Part shown: in pieces, positions 6,377 through 14,025 of the stretch
How the letters are laid out: each line of letters opens with the position of its first letter
Position numbering within the stretch: the first letter of the stretch is position 1
Assembly (NCBI GenBank): GCA_052144935.1
Contig: JBKQPR010000062.1
Location: 1 to 22,881 of the forward strand
Direction: 5' to 3'
Source: JOPF133 sp052144935
GTDB taxonomy: Bacteria > Acidobacteriota > Terriglobia > Bryobacterales > Bryobacteraceae
Length of the DNA stretch: 22,881 nt
Notes under the pieces: generated by a model
Databases searched by the model: none
What the model saw: the letters and a program-made list of their open reading frames with translations, nothing else
Told to the model about the DNA's origin: nothing
Program-made: the position numbers and the translations under genes

Positions 6377-7579
6377 TCAGATTTTGGACCAGATTTCGGC
6401 GCGCGGGTCTTCGGTGTGCAGATGGCTCAGCTCCCGCAGGATTTCGCGCGTGCGCTCATCGCGCGGCTCGGGGGCTTCGATGGCCACCTCGACGATCTGG
6501 TCGCCGCGCTGATTGGTTCGCTGGTTCAGAACACCTTTTTCGCGGAGGCGGAAACGCTGCCCGCTGCGGGTGCCCTGGGGGATCTTGAGCAAAGTGCGGC
6601 CGTCGATGGTAGGCACTTCGATTTTGGCGCCGAGCGCGGCTTCCCACACGGCCACCGGCACTTTGATTTCGATATTGTCGCCCTCGCGATGGAAAAACGG
6701 ATGATCCTCTACCCTGGTGGTGATGTAGAGATCGCCGGGAGGCGCGCCCATGGCGCCTGCGTTGCCTTTGCCGGGCACGCGCAGCCGGGAGCCGTTGCGG
6801 GCGCCCGGCGGGATGCGCACATCCACCAGCTCGGTATGGCTGACGCGGCCGTCGCCTCCGCAGGTGGGGCAGGCGTTCCGCAGCTTGCCGGTTCCGCCGC
6901 AGCGCGGGCAGGAGAGGTTGAACTTCATGGCCCCGGCCATCTGGCTGACATTGCCGGTGCCTTTACACTGGGGGCAGGTGACTTCGCCCTGGCCGCTCGA
7001 GCCCGAGCCGTGGCAGGTTTCGCAGACCTCGTAGCGGGTGATGTTGAGACGGGTCTGGGTGCCGCGGATGGCCTGCCAGAAGTCGATATCCATGACATAT
7101 TCGAGGTCGCTGCCCTTTTCGGGCTCCGGCTCGGGAGCGCCGGCGCGGCCGCCGAAGAACTGGGAAAAGATGTCACGGAAACCGCCGCCCGGTTCCTGGG
7201 CGCGGCGCCTTCCCCCGGGCCCGGAGGGTCCCCCGCCGGGACCGCCCAAGTCGCTGAAATCGGAGAAATCGAATCCGCTGAAGTCCATGTTGGGCTGCGG
7301 GCGAGGACCACCCGGTCCCGCCGCGCCGCCCGGTCCGGCGCCCGGGAACCCGTTCTCGGAGTAGAAGCCGTACTGGTCGTACATCTGGCGCTTTTTCGGA
7401 TCGCTGAGGACGTCGTAGGCTTCCTGAACGTTCTTGAAGCGGTCCTCGGAGGATTTGTCGCCGGGGTTGAGATCGGGGTGGTACTTACGCGCCAGCTTGC
7501 GGTACGACTTGCGGATGTCGTCCGCGGTGGCTTTGCGCTCGAGGCCGAGGGTTTCGTAATAATCGTGTTTCGGTGACAT
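6377..7579 (-). CDS. dnaJ: Chaperone DnaJ (Hsp40), zinc-finger type
   Basis: The co-chaperone has 400 residues and full type-I architecture. The J domain at 5-70 has the HPD motif at 34-36, which stimulates DnaK ATPase. A Gly/Phe/Pro-rich region covers about 71-143 and is unusually Pro/Gly-rich (GGPGGGPSGPGG). Four CxxCxGxG zinc motifs follow: CETCHGSG (186), CPQCKGTG (202), CPRCGGTG (224) and CPTCGGDG (237). The C-terminal substrate-binding domains run to the end. It acts in the cytoplasm with DnaK and the nucleotide exchange factor GrpE; no grpE lies between dnaK and dnaJ here. The gene follows dnaK after 80 nt that contain a hairpin, which may reduce downstream expression. Confidence 0.96.
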   Translation of the reverse strand: MSPKHDYYETLGLERKATADDIRKSYRKLARKYHPDLNPGDKSSEDRFKNVQEAYDVLSDPKKRQMYDQYGFYSENGFPGAGPGGAAGPGGPRPQPNMDFSGFDFSDFSDLGGPGGGPSGPGGRRRAQEPGGGFRDIFSQFFGGRAGAPEPEPEKGSDLEYVMDIDFWQAIRGTQTRLNITRYEVCETCHGSGSSGQGEVTCPQCKGTGNVSQMAGAMKFNLSCPRCGGTGKLRNACPTCGGDGRVSHTELVDVRIPPGARNGSRLRVPGKGNAGAMGAPPGDLYITTRVEDHPFFHREGDNIEIKVPVAVWEAALGAKIEVPTIDGRTLLKIPQGTRSGQRFRLREKGVLNQRTNQRGDQIVEVAIEAPEPRDERTREILRELSHLHTEDPRAEIWSKI

Positions 7580-7599
7580 GAGGTTTCCGAAATACAGTC

Positions 7600-7644
7600 G
7601 CCCACCGCTCCCTCACGGTCGCGGCTCTGAAAGCAGCGGTGGGC
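7600..7644. repeat. Hairpin with dispersed repeat between dnaK and dnaJ
   Basis: Perfect 10-bp arms GCCCACCGCT (7600-7609) and AGCGGTGGGC (7635-7644) flank 25 nt. Positions 7605-7629 match 173-197 at 22 of 25. No T-tract follows on the minus strand, so it looks like a repeat inserted between the genes, or an mRNA processing or stability element, more than a terminator. Confidence 0.7.
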
Positions 7645-7659
7645 AGCCGCCGTCCGGCC

Positions 7660-9582
<1,923 letters not shown>

Positions 9583-9665
9583 GTGACTGAAAAGCCTCCT
9601 AAACTTTGTGTAATACGATTGCGTTGCCGAGGCCGGGAGACCCGGCTCAGATTTAGTCCAACACC

Positions 9666-9694
9666 ATTATCAAATTTTAGTGCGTCATTGTCAA
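9666..9694 (-). promoter_or_regulatory. Sigma70-type promoter of the dnaK operon
   Basis: On the minus strand, TTGACA (9694-9689, perfect -35) and GATAAT (9671-9666, five of six for -10) are separated by 17 nt. The predicted start of transcription is near 9659, leaving a leader of about 77 nt before the dnaK ATG. A weaker HAIR-like repeat (CTTGACA-N7-ACTAAAA, 9695-9675) overlaps the -35. Confidence 0.8.
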
Positions 9695-10344
9695 GTCCTG
9701 ATCGGCCCGTGATTGAGTGGGAGGGACTCAAAGCACGTTTTCGGGGTGGCGGAACGGTGGTTAGGCGGGCTTTTGGTGGGGTTTTGGGGGCCAGGCCGGT
9801 TGCTATTCCGGGGGATTTCACGCCGGCTGTTTGGCGAGCGAACAGGGTTTGGCTGGATGGAAGCGCGCGCGCAAGGTTTGGGATATTCAGGAACGAACCC
9901 AATTTTTGGCTTAGCCATTTGAAGTGAAGGGGTTGCGGGTAGCGGCGCGGAGGGTTTGGAGGCTCCGGGAGGGTCGAGCCAGACCTGGGGCCAGACCTGG
10001 AGCCAGACCTGGAGCCAGACCCGGGGGCGGCGGGCGCGGCGGCGTTCGAGGGGGGCGAAGGTCTGCTGGGAGCTTGGGAAGGCTCTCGCGAACATTTGGT
10101 CTTCGGGTAGGGGTTCGGCTTTGTGCCAGCGGTGGCGGCGCTCTTCGATCTCCGCGAACTCGTGTTGCCAGAGATGGGCTTCGGCTTTGCGGAGGCGGCG
10201 GAGGGTCCACTCGGTATCGATGAGGATGTCGATAAGGGCGCCCCCAGCGGCGGACCGGACGGCGGGGCCTTCGCCACGGATGATCTGGGATTGCGCATGG
10301 GGCAAAGAGGGCAACCCGGCCTGGATTTGTTTGATAAGTGCCAT
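9691..10344 (-). CDS. Hypothetical protein, Pro/Asn-rich C-terminus (doubtful)
   Basis: The open frame has 217 residues from an ATG at 10344. Residues about 30-90 (GALIDILIDTEWTLRRLRKAE, EEPLPEDQMFARAF-like stretch, TFAPLERRR) resemble the helical segment of hypothetical proteins common in Solibacter-type genomes, and SLQMAKPKIGFVPE may be their tail. I judge this from memory of such proteins and cannot verify it. A 12-bp tandem repeat inside gives the odd series QVWLQVWPQVWL. The last 60 residues are Pro/Asn/Arg-rich and the end overlaps the HAIR operator; the stop codon overlaps the dnaK -35 box. A GC hairpin lies just before the ATG. The gene may be degenerate, shorter, or not coding in its second half. 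Confidence 0.35.
   Translation of the reverse strand: MALIKQIQAGLPSLPHAQSQIIRGEGPAVRSAAGGALIDILIDTEWTLRRLRKAEAHLWQHEFAEIEERRHRWHKAEPLPEDQMFARAFPSSQQTFAPLERRRARRPRVWLQVWLQVWPQVWLDPPGASKPSAPLPATPSLQMAKPKIGFVPEYPKPCARASIQPNPVRSPNSRREIPRNSNRPGPQNPTKSPPNHRSATPKTCFESLPLNHGPIRT
9713..9731. promoter_or_regulatory. HAIR operator (HspR binding site)
   Basis: TTGAGT (9713-9718), seven bases, then ACTCAA (9726-9731): a perfect inverted repeat matching the core of the known HAIR consensus CTTGAGT-N7-ACTCAAG. The outermost C and G are both A here. It lies 18 nt upstream of the -35 box. The same operon encodes HspR, which makes the site very likely functional. Confidence 0.85.
9977..10024. repeat. 12-bp tandem repeat, four units
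   Basis: Four adjacent units of agccagacctgg begin at 9977, 9989, 10001 and 10013. The second differs at its first base and the fourth at one base (agccagacccgg). The period is a multiple of three, so any reading frame across it stays open. Confidence 0.9.
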
Positions 10345-10375
10345 AAAATGAAAAGAGCGGGCCGCGAGGGCCCGC
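10343..10375 (-). terminator. GC hairpin followed by T-rich run (possible terminator)
   Basis: Arms GCGGGCC (10357-10363) and GGCCCGC (10369-10375) form a perfect 7-bp stem with a 5-nt loop. On the minus strand the stem is followed by TCTTTTCATTTTA. It ends exactly at the ATG of the doubtful gene below, about 370 nt after the chelatase gene, so it may end read-through from that operon. Confidence 0.5.
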
Positions 10376-10747
10376 CCGTACTCGATTCGAGGGTAGCACG
10401 GGGCGGACGGAAATTCGGGAGTTTGAGAGGTAAGTGTATGAAAGGGCAGGGGAGATAGTTTGTGAACCTGGGCGGGTAGGGCGCAAAAAGGGGTCTCGCC
10501 AAGCCGCGAGCCAAGATCGCAAAAGCATCTCTCGCAAAGCCGCCAAGCCGCAAAGTAACGCTAAGAAAACCCACACAAGATAAAAGATTTATTCGGTTTC
10601 CAAGCTGCCACGTATGCCTATCGACGCTCGTATCCGCTGAATCCGGAAAACGAAGTATAAGTACTGTGGGGCGATCAGGCCGGCAGCGCCCTTCCGTAAA
10701 TCGGAAGAAGGCGGCCCTACGTCAGCGGGCAGAAATGTGAAGACCGC
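10376..10747. other. Intergenic region, repeats only
   Basis: No convincing gene was found. It contains the dispersed repeat at 10494-10570 and a small hairpin near 10693-10710 (cttccg-taaat-cggaag) without a T-tract. Confidence 0.6.
10494..10570. repeat. 'CGCAAAG/CGCTAAG' dispersed repeat, copy 2
   Basis: Two tandem-like segments begin with tctcgcc/aaag (10494 and 10529). The second, 10530-10570, matches 5057-5096 at about 33 of 40 positions in the same orientation. It belongs to the same family as copy 1. Confidence 0.65.
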
Positions 10748-11119
10748 TCAGGCGAGTGCGGCGCGGGCACGATCCAGCAGGATTTGGGCGAGCGCCGGGT
10801 GACCATCCAGGGGGGGCGTTACCAGGAGTTCTATGCCGGTGAATTTGTGGGCAATTTCCTGCACCAGGCGGGGCAGGTCGCGCTCCAGGTGCAGTCCCAG
10901 GGTGAGGAAGTAGGGGATCACTACGATGCGGCCGACTCCGGCGGCGGCCAGGCGCGCGGCGGCGCCTTCGAGATCGGGCTGGCCGAGTTCCAGGAAGGCG
11001 GTCTCCACATGCTCATACGGTCCGCGGGGGCGCAGCATGGCGGCGACCACGTCGCGGACGGCTTGGTTCGCCGATTCGACCCGGGACCCGTGGGCAAAAA
11101 CGACGATTCCCGTTTTCAA
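10748..11119 (-). CDS. Small CbiX/SirB-type chelatase (sirohydrochlorin chelatase-like)
   Basis: The protein is 123 residues from a TTG at 11119 that overlaps the stop of the CBS gene (TTGA), so translation is probably coupled. The sequence starts MKTGIVVFAHGSR; this His is the first metal/porphyrin-binding His of class II chelatases. The second lies in PYFLTLGLHLERDLP, matching the 'G.H...D.P' motif. The length fits the single-domain CbiX-short type, which acts as a dimer. Such enzymes insert cobalt, nickel or iron into sirohydrochlorin for B12, F430 or siroheme; no other tetrapyrrole gene is nearby, so the metal is not determined. Longer in-frame starts exist upstream but would read through the CBS gene. 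Confidence 0.8.
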   Translation of the reverse strand: MKTGIVVFAHGSRVESANQAVRDVVAAMLRPRGPYEHVETAFLELGQPDLEGAAARLAAAGVGRIVVIPYFLTLGLHLERDLPRLVQEIAHKFTGIELLVTPPLDGHPALAQILLDRARAALA

Positions 11120-11544
11120 GCGCTGCCGTGGATGTAGGCCCGCATATGGTGCAACTCCTCGGTTTTCAGGGCCAGCTCGTAATGCATCAGGTCGCGCATG
11201 GAAAGGAACGCCACCACGCGGGACCCGCGCATGACGGGCAGATGCCGGCACTTGTTGGACTCCATGGCCTCCATGGCGTCTTCGAGGCTGGCCCCCTCGT
11301 CGATGGTGGCGAGCGTCTTGGTCATCACCTCGCTCACCGGCGTCCGCTCCGGATCGAGCCTTTCCAGCACCACCCGTTTCATGAGGTCGCGTTCGCTGAA
11401 CACCCCGCGAAGCTGGCCCCCGTTCAGTACCAGGATTGCTCCAACATGGAGATCCGTCATATGCCGGGCCACCTCGGCCACGGTCAGGTGCTCTTCCACG
11501 TGGAAGAGCTCGCGATTCTGCACAATATCTTGGACTCGGGACAT
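11116..11544 (-). CDS. CBS-domain pair protein
   Basis: The protein is 142 residues and consists almost entirely of two CBS domains. The first, about 5-60, includes LTVAEVARHMTDLHVGAILV and GVFSERDLMKRVV. The second, about 70-128, includes VSEVMTKTLATIDEGASLEDAM, CRHLPVM and FLSMRDLMHY. Such pairs bind adenine nucleotides or S-adenosylmethionine and act as sensors; the partner is unknown. The start at 11544 is chosen for GGGGAGGGG 6 nt upstream; the frame is open further but without a better site. It is the first gene of a two-gene operon with the chelatase. It is divergent from the YkgJ gene, with about 76 nt between them. Confidence 0.85.
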   Translation of the reverse strand: MSRVQDIVQNRELFHVEEHLTVAEVARHMTDLHVGAILVLNGGQLRGVFSERDLMKRVVLERLDPERTPVSEVMTKTLATIDEGASLEDAMEAMESNKCRHLPVMRGSRVVAFLSMRDLMHYELALKTEELHHMRAYIHGSA

Positions 11545-11620
11545 CAACACCCCTCCCCGGATCGGATCAGGGCCAAAATATAACACAAAATGGGGCCCGC
11601 TTGCAGAGCATAATTGAGAC

Positions 11621-12049
11621 GTGGCGCAAGGGCTGCGGTTCGAATGCCAGCCGGGATGTACGGAATGTTGCACCCAGAAGGGCTTGGTGTACCTGAACGA
11701 CGCCGATGTGGCCCGCGCGGCGGGGTTTCTGGGGATGAGCGCGGCCGAGTTCGAGCGGCGCTATGTCTACCGGACCCGGAAGAAGATGCGGCTACGGGTG
11801 CCCAAACATGCTCAGTGCCACTTCCTGGAGGGTGGCGGATGCCGGATCCATCCGGCTAACCCATTGCAATGCCGAACCTTCCCATTCTGGCCGGAACTGG
11901 TGGGCAGCGCCCGTGAATGGAACCGCGCGTCGCGCCATTGTCCAGGGATTGGGAAGGGCCCGCTGGTTCAGATCGAGGTGGCGCGGGAGATTGCGCGAGA
12001 GATGCGCGAGGGGCTGCCGGAGTTGTACGAGGGGAAGAGGGAAGCGTAG
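11621..12049 (+). CDS. YkgJ-family cysteine-cluster protein
   Basis: The protein is 142 residues from a GTG at 11621. The family's cysteine pattern is complete: Cys9, Cys13, Cys16-Cys17 in CQPGCTECC; Cys66 and Cys74 in CHFLEGGGC; Cys84 in LQCRTFPFWP; and Cys107 in RHCPGIG. These residues probably bind zinc or an iron-sulfur cluster (UPF0153/PF03692). The molecular role of the family is poorly defined. The start has no strong ribosome site but gives the expected N-terminus just before the first cysteines. The shared upstream region (11545-11620) is AT-rich around 11575-11592 and probably holds both divergent promoters. Confidence 0.85.
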   Translation: MAQGLRFECQPGCTECCTQKGLVYLNDADVARAAGFLGMSAAEFERRYVYRTRKKMRLRVPKHAQCHFLEGGGCRIHPANPLQCRTFPFWPELVGSAREWNRASRHCPGIGKGPLVQIEVAREIAREMREGLPELYEGKREA

Positions 12050-12062
12050 GCCCGAGCCATTG

Positions 12063-12068
12063 TATACT
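12063..12068 (+). promoter_or_regulatory. Possible -10 box for a leaderless transcript
   Basis: TATACT lies with its end 6 nt before the GTG at 12075. A start of transcription at the usual distance would fall on the GTG itself, which fits leaderless translation and the absence of a ribosome site. No good -35 is visible. Confidence 0.35.
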
Positions 12069-12074
12069 GTGGAT

Positions 12075-12302
12075 GTGAAAGCTAATTCGAAGAAAGCGGG
12101 TTCGAAGAAGGTTGGTTTGAAGAGGAAGAACGGAGCCGGGTTCATCCTCGACATGGGCAGCCGCGAGGCGCTGGAAGAGTTCCGAAAGGCGGCGGATGCT
12201 TTCACCGCGCGGGCAACCCGGTCGCGCGAGGCTGCCCGGCAGGTCTTGATCTCCGAGGGTATCATTACCAAGTCCGGCAAGCTCACCAAGCATTACCGTT
12301 AG
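12075..12302 (+). CDS. Small basic protein, candidate antitoxin of the 12306-12884 gene
   Basis: The protein is 75 residues from GTG 12075 (GTG 12069 is possible). The N-terminus is a Lys/Gly/Ser-rich basic tail (KANSKKAGSKKVGLKRK). A helical segment follows (EALEEFRKAADAFTARATRSREAARQ), then VLISEGIITKSGKLTKHYR. The pattern 'helix, S-x-EAA-x-x-x-L...GI-x-T-x-x-GKLT-x-x-YR' is typical of small antitoxin-like genes that precede a toxin. No known DNA-binding domain is obvious, but the basic tail could bind DNA or RNA. The next gene starts 3 nt after this stop, so the two are surely co-transcribed. The antitoxin role is inferred from size, order and spacing. Confidence 0.6.
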   Translation: MKANSKKAGSKKVGLKRKNGAGFILDMGSREALEEFRKAADAFTARATRSREAARQVLISEGIITKSGKLTKHYR

Positions 12303-12305
12303 ACT

Positions 12306-12884
12306 TTGCACCGTTTAGCTTCCGCATTCATTCTCGGCTATCACGGCTGCGACCGGAGGGTCGGAGAGCAACTTCTCAAGGGCAACCCGTTCCGCCCGAG
12401 CGACAACGACTATGATTGGCTCGGTCCGGGAATCTATTTCTGGGAGGCAAATCCGGAGAGGGGTCTGGATTTCGCGCGAGAAGCCGCTCAACGGAAGCCG
12501 GCCCAGATCGGAGAGCCTTTCGTAATCGGCGCGGTGATCGAGCTTGGGTTGTGCCTGGACCTCACCACTGCCGCCGGAATCGAATGGGTGAAGAGCGCAT
12601 ACGACAGCCTGGCAAGGATCGCCGCCGCCAGCGATATCCGAATGCCCACAAACAGCGCGGATGGGCGTCGGCGAAACCTGGATTGCGCGGTGATTCGCAG
12701 TTTGCACCGCATCCTCGAGGCCCAGGGCCGGCCTGCGGTAGATACGGTGAAGGGCGTGTTTACCGAGGGCAAGCCTATCTATCCCGGGGCCGGTTTCGAC
12801 GAGAAGACCCACATCCAGATCGCCGTGCGAAACCAAAGCTGCATCAAGGGTGTCTTCCGAGTGTCCGGGGAAACGCTCGCATAA
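12306..12884 (+). CDS. Candidate ADP-ribosyltransferase-fold toxin
   Basis: The protein is 192 residues from a TTG at 12306, the only plausible start; it lies 3 nt after the stop of the small gene. The N-terminus ILGYHGCDRR (His13) and then DYDWLGPGIYFWE (Tyr44, Glu47) follow the 'H' and 'GhYF' strands of PARP/diphtheria-type ADP-ribosyltransferases and resemble the layout of DUF3990-like proteins. A C-terminal strand, THIQIAVRNQSCI, could supply the third catalytic position, with Gln171 where Glu is usual. FVIGAVIELGLCLDL (72-86) and NLDCAVIRSLH (124-134) are further conserved-looking blocks. The enzyme activity is inference from these motifs. No signal peptide or membrane segment is present, so it acts in the cytoplasm. 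Paired with the antitoxin-like gene, it most likely forms a type II toxin-antitoxin module. Confidence 0.65.
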   Translation: MHRLASAFILGYHGCDRRVGEQLLKGNPFRPSDNDYDWLGPGIYFWEANPERGLDFAREAAQRKPAQIGEPFVIGAVIELGLCLDLTTAAGIEWVKSAYDSLARIAAASDIRMPTNSADGRRRNLDCAVIRSLHRILEAQGRPAVDTVKGVFTEGKPIYPGAGFDEKTHIQIAVRNQSCIKGVFRVSGETLA

Positions 12885-12997
12885 TGCGGCCGGAGTCGGT
12901 TCGCTTGCAGGAAGTGAGTCGCGGGACGGCGGCGCCAGAGGGCCTTGCGCGGATTGCCCGGGATCGACGTCCAATAGGCCGGCAATGGAAGACGTGA
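12884..12997 (+). CDS. Very small ORF coupled to the toxin gene (doubtful)
   Basis: The ATG overlaps the toxin stop (TAATG) and the frame runs 37 codons (MRPESVRLQEVSRGTAAPEG... to QWKT). It is basic and unlike anything I recognise. Overlap coupling is the only support, so it may be chance or the remains of a longer gene. Confidence 0.2.
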   Translation: MRPESVRLQEVSRGTAAPEGLARIARDRRPIGRQWKT

Positions 12998-13065
12998 CCG
13001 CCGACGGCGCGCCCAGGATGGGCAGGCTAAAGCAGGGCTAACCATGCCCCACCCGGCCGCGAGAA

Positions 13066-13290
13066 CTACTCCTGAGCCGGAACCTGCTGCTCAATCTCGC
13101 GCCAGGCGCTGATCTTCAGCCGCCGGCACACCCAGCACAACGCTTCGGCGCTCGTGCCCGAGGTCTCCCCGCCACATACCGAGCATTTGCCCGTCTTTTT
13201 CAAACGATCGGTGGAGATGGATCGCTTGGCCTGCTCCAACAACTCGGCAGGCACGACCGGCTCCGCTTTTGCTTGCGCCTTGCGTCTCAT
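13066..13290 (-). CDS. Small zinc-ribbon protein
   Basis: The protein is 74 residues. The N-terminal half is basic and helical (MRRKAQAKAEPVVPAELLEQ). The middle has a zinc-ribbon-like CSVCGG (Cys 36 and 39) and, 13 residues later, CWVC. The four cysteines probably bind one zinc. A G-rich stretch (GGAAGGGACTGGGGG-like) lies just upstream of the ATG at 13290. Function is unknown. It lies between the toxin module and a second small zinc-ribbon gene in the same orientation. Confidence 0.6.
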   Translation of the reverse strand: MRRKAQAKAEPVVPAELLEQAKRSISTDRLKKTGKCSVCGGETSGTSAEALCWVCRRLKISAWREIEQQVPAQE

Positions 13291-13419
13291 ACGCCCCCAG
13301 TCCCTTCCACTATGGCAGAAACGGCCTCTCCGAACAACCCTATCATTCGTCGAGGGGTACCGGACTACGGCGAGGGCCCGACTTTATGTCGCCGGGCCGC
13401 CAGCCCGCTCGCCGGACAG

Positions 13420-13602
13420 TCAGGCCGCTTCCGGAATCTGTATCACTACCGCCACATCCAGTGAAGAGGAGCAACGCGGACAGCGCTGACCCCGCGCCAC
13501 GCGCGGATATTTCCCTTTCAGATCAATGTTGGCGGGCACCGTATGGGTGCAAATCGGGCAATGGGCCTGACCCATCAGTTGGTTCTCAATGAGTGCTTTC
13601 AT
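13420..13602 (-). CDS. Small zinc-ribbon protein with strong ribosome site
   Basis: The protein is 60 residues: MKALIENQLMGQAHCPICTHTVPANI, then RCPRCSSSLDVAVVIQIPEAA. Two CxxC pairs (CPIC near residue 15 and CPRC near 41) form a probable zinc ribbon. The start at 13602 is fixed by GAGGAAACAGCT directly upstream, a textbook ribosome site much like that of E. coli lacZ. The frame is open far upstream, but that part is antisense to the next gene and not supported. Function is unknown. The gene is divergent from DUF3467 at 13732, with 129 nt between them. Confidence 0.65.
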   Translation of the reverse strand: MKALIENQLMGQAHCPICTHTVPANIDLKGKYPRVARGQRCPRCSSSLDVAVVIQIPEAA

Positions 13603-13731
13603 AGCTGTTTCCTCACTCCATCGGACGCAAATTCCCCTGCACGGGTTGTACCAAAATTCGTAAAGTTTCTTAAATCCGGGGGTGGACCATAGGACAATCC
13701 CCCTCCGCGGTCGAGTGCTACGCTGGAAGCT

Positions 13732-14025
13732 ATGGTTCAGCCCCCCGCTCCCAAGATCCAACTGCTGCGCACCCAGGAGTATCGTGAAAATTACGCTAAC
13801 AGCGTCCAGATCCGGATGAATCTGTGGGACTTCATGCTGCTGTTCGGCCGCGTGGACCAAACCGCGCCGGACAACGTCACGATTCATAATTTCCAGGCCG
13901 TTTACGTCAGCCCGCAGCAGGCCAAGGCGTTGCTCAACATCCTGACGCAGAACGTCACCCAATACGAAGCCGCGTTCGGCGAGATCAAGCTGGAGCCCCA
14001 AACCCCCGGTGGCAGCGTACAGTAG
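13732..14025 (+). CDS. DUF3467 family protein
   Basis: The protein is 97 residues. The DUF3467 core is clear: YANSVQIRMNLWDFMLLFGRV (22-42), then VTIHNFQAVYVSPQQAKALL (49-68) and NVTQYEAAFGEIKLEP. Family members are about 90-110 residues, cytoplasmic and of unknown function. The ATG at 13732 is the natural start. Its last 17 nt overlap the glycosyltransferase gene, so the two are co-transcribed. Confidence 0.88.
   Translation: MVQPPAPKIQLLRTQEYRENYANSVQIRMNLWDFMLLFGRVDQTAPDNVTIHNFQAVYVSPQQAKALLNILTQNVTQYEAAFGEIKLEPQTPGGSVQ

Noticed and set aside
6416..7576. Long plus-strand open frame opposite dnaJ
   Set aside because: Antisense shadow of dnaJ; composition is Ala/Gly/Leu-rich with no domain.
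9977..10024. CRISPR-like repeat array
   Set aside because: Units are 12 bp and directly adjacent with no spacers; it is a simple tandem repeat.
10693..10710. Hairpin after the chelatase gene as terminator
   Set aside because: The 6-bp stem has no T-tract on either strand.
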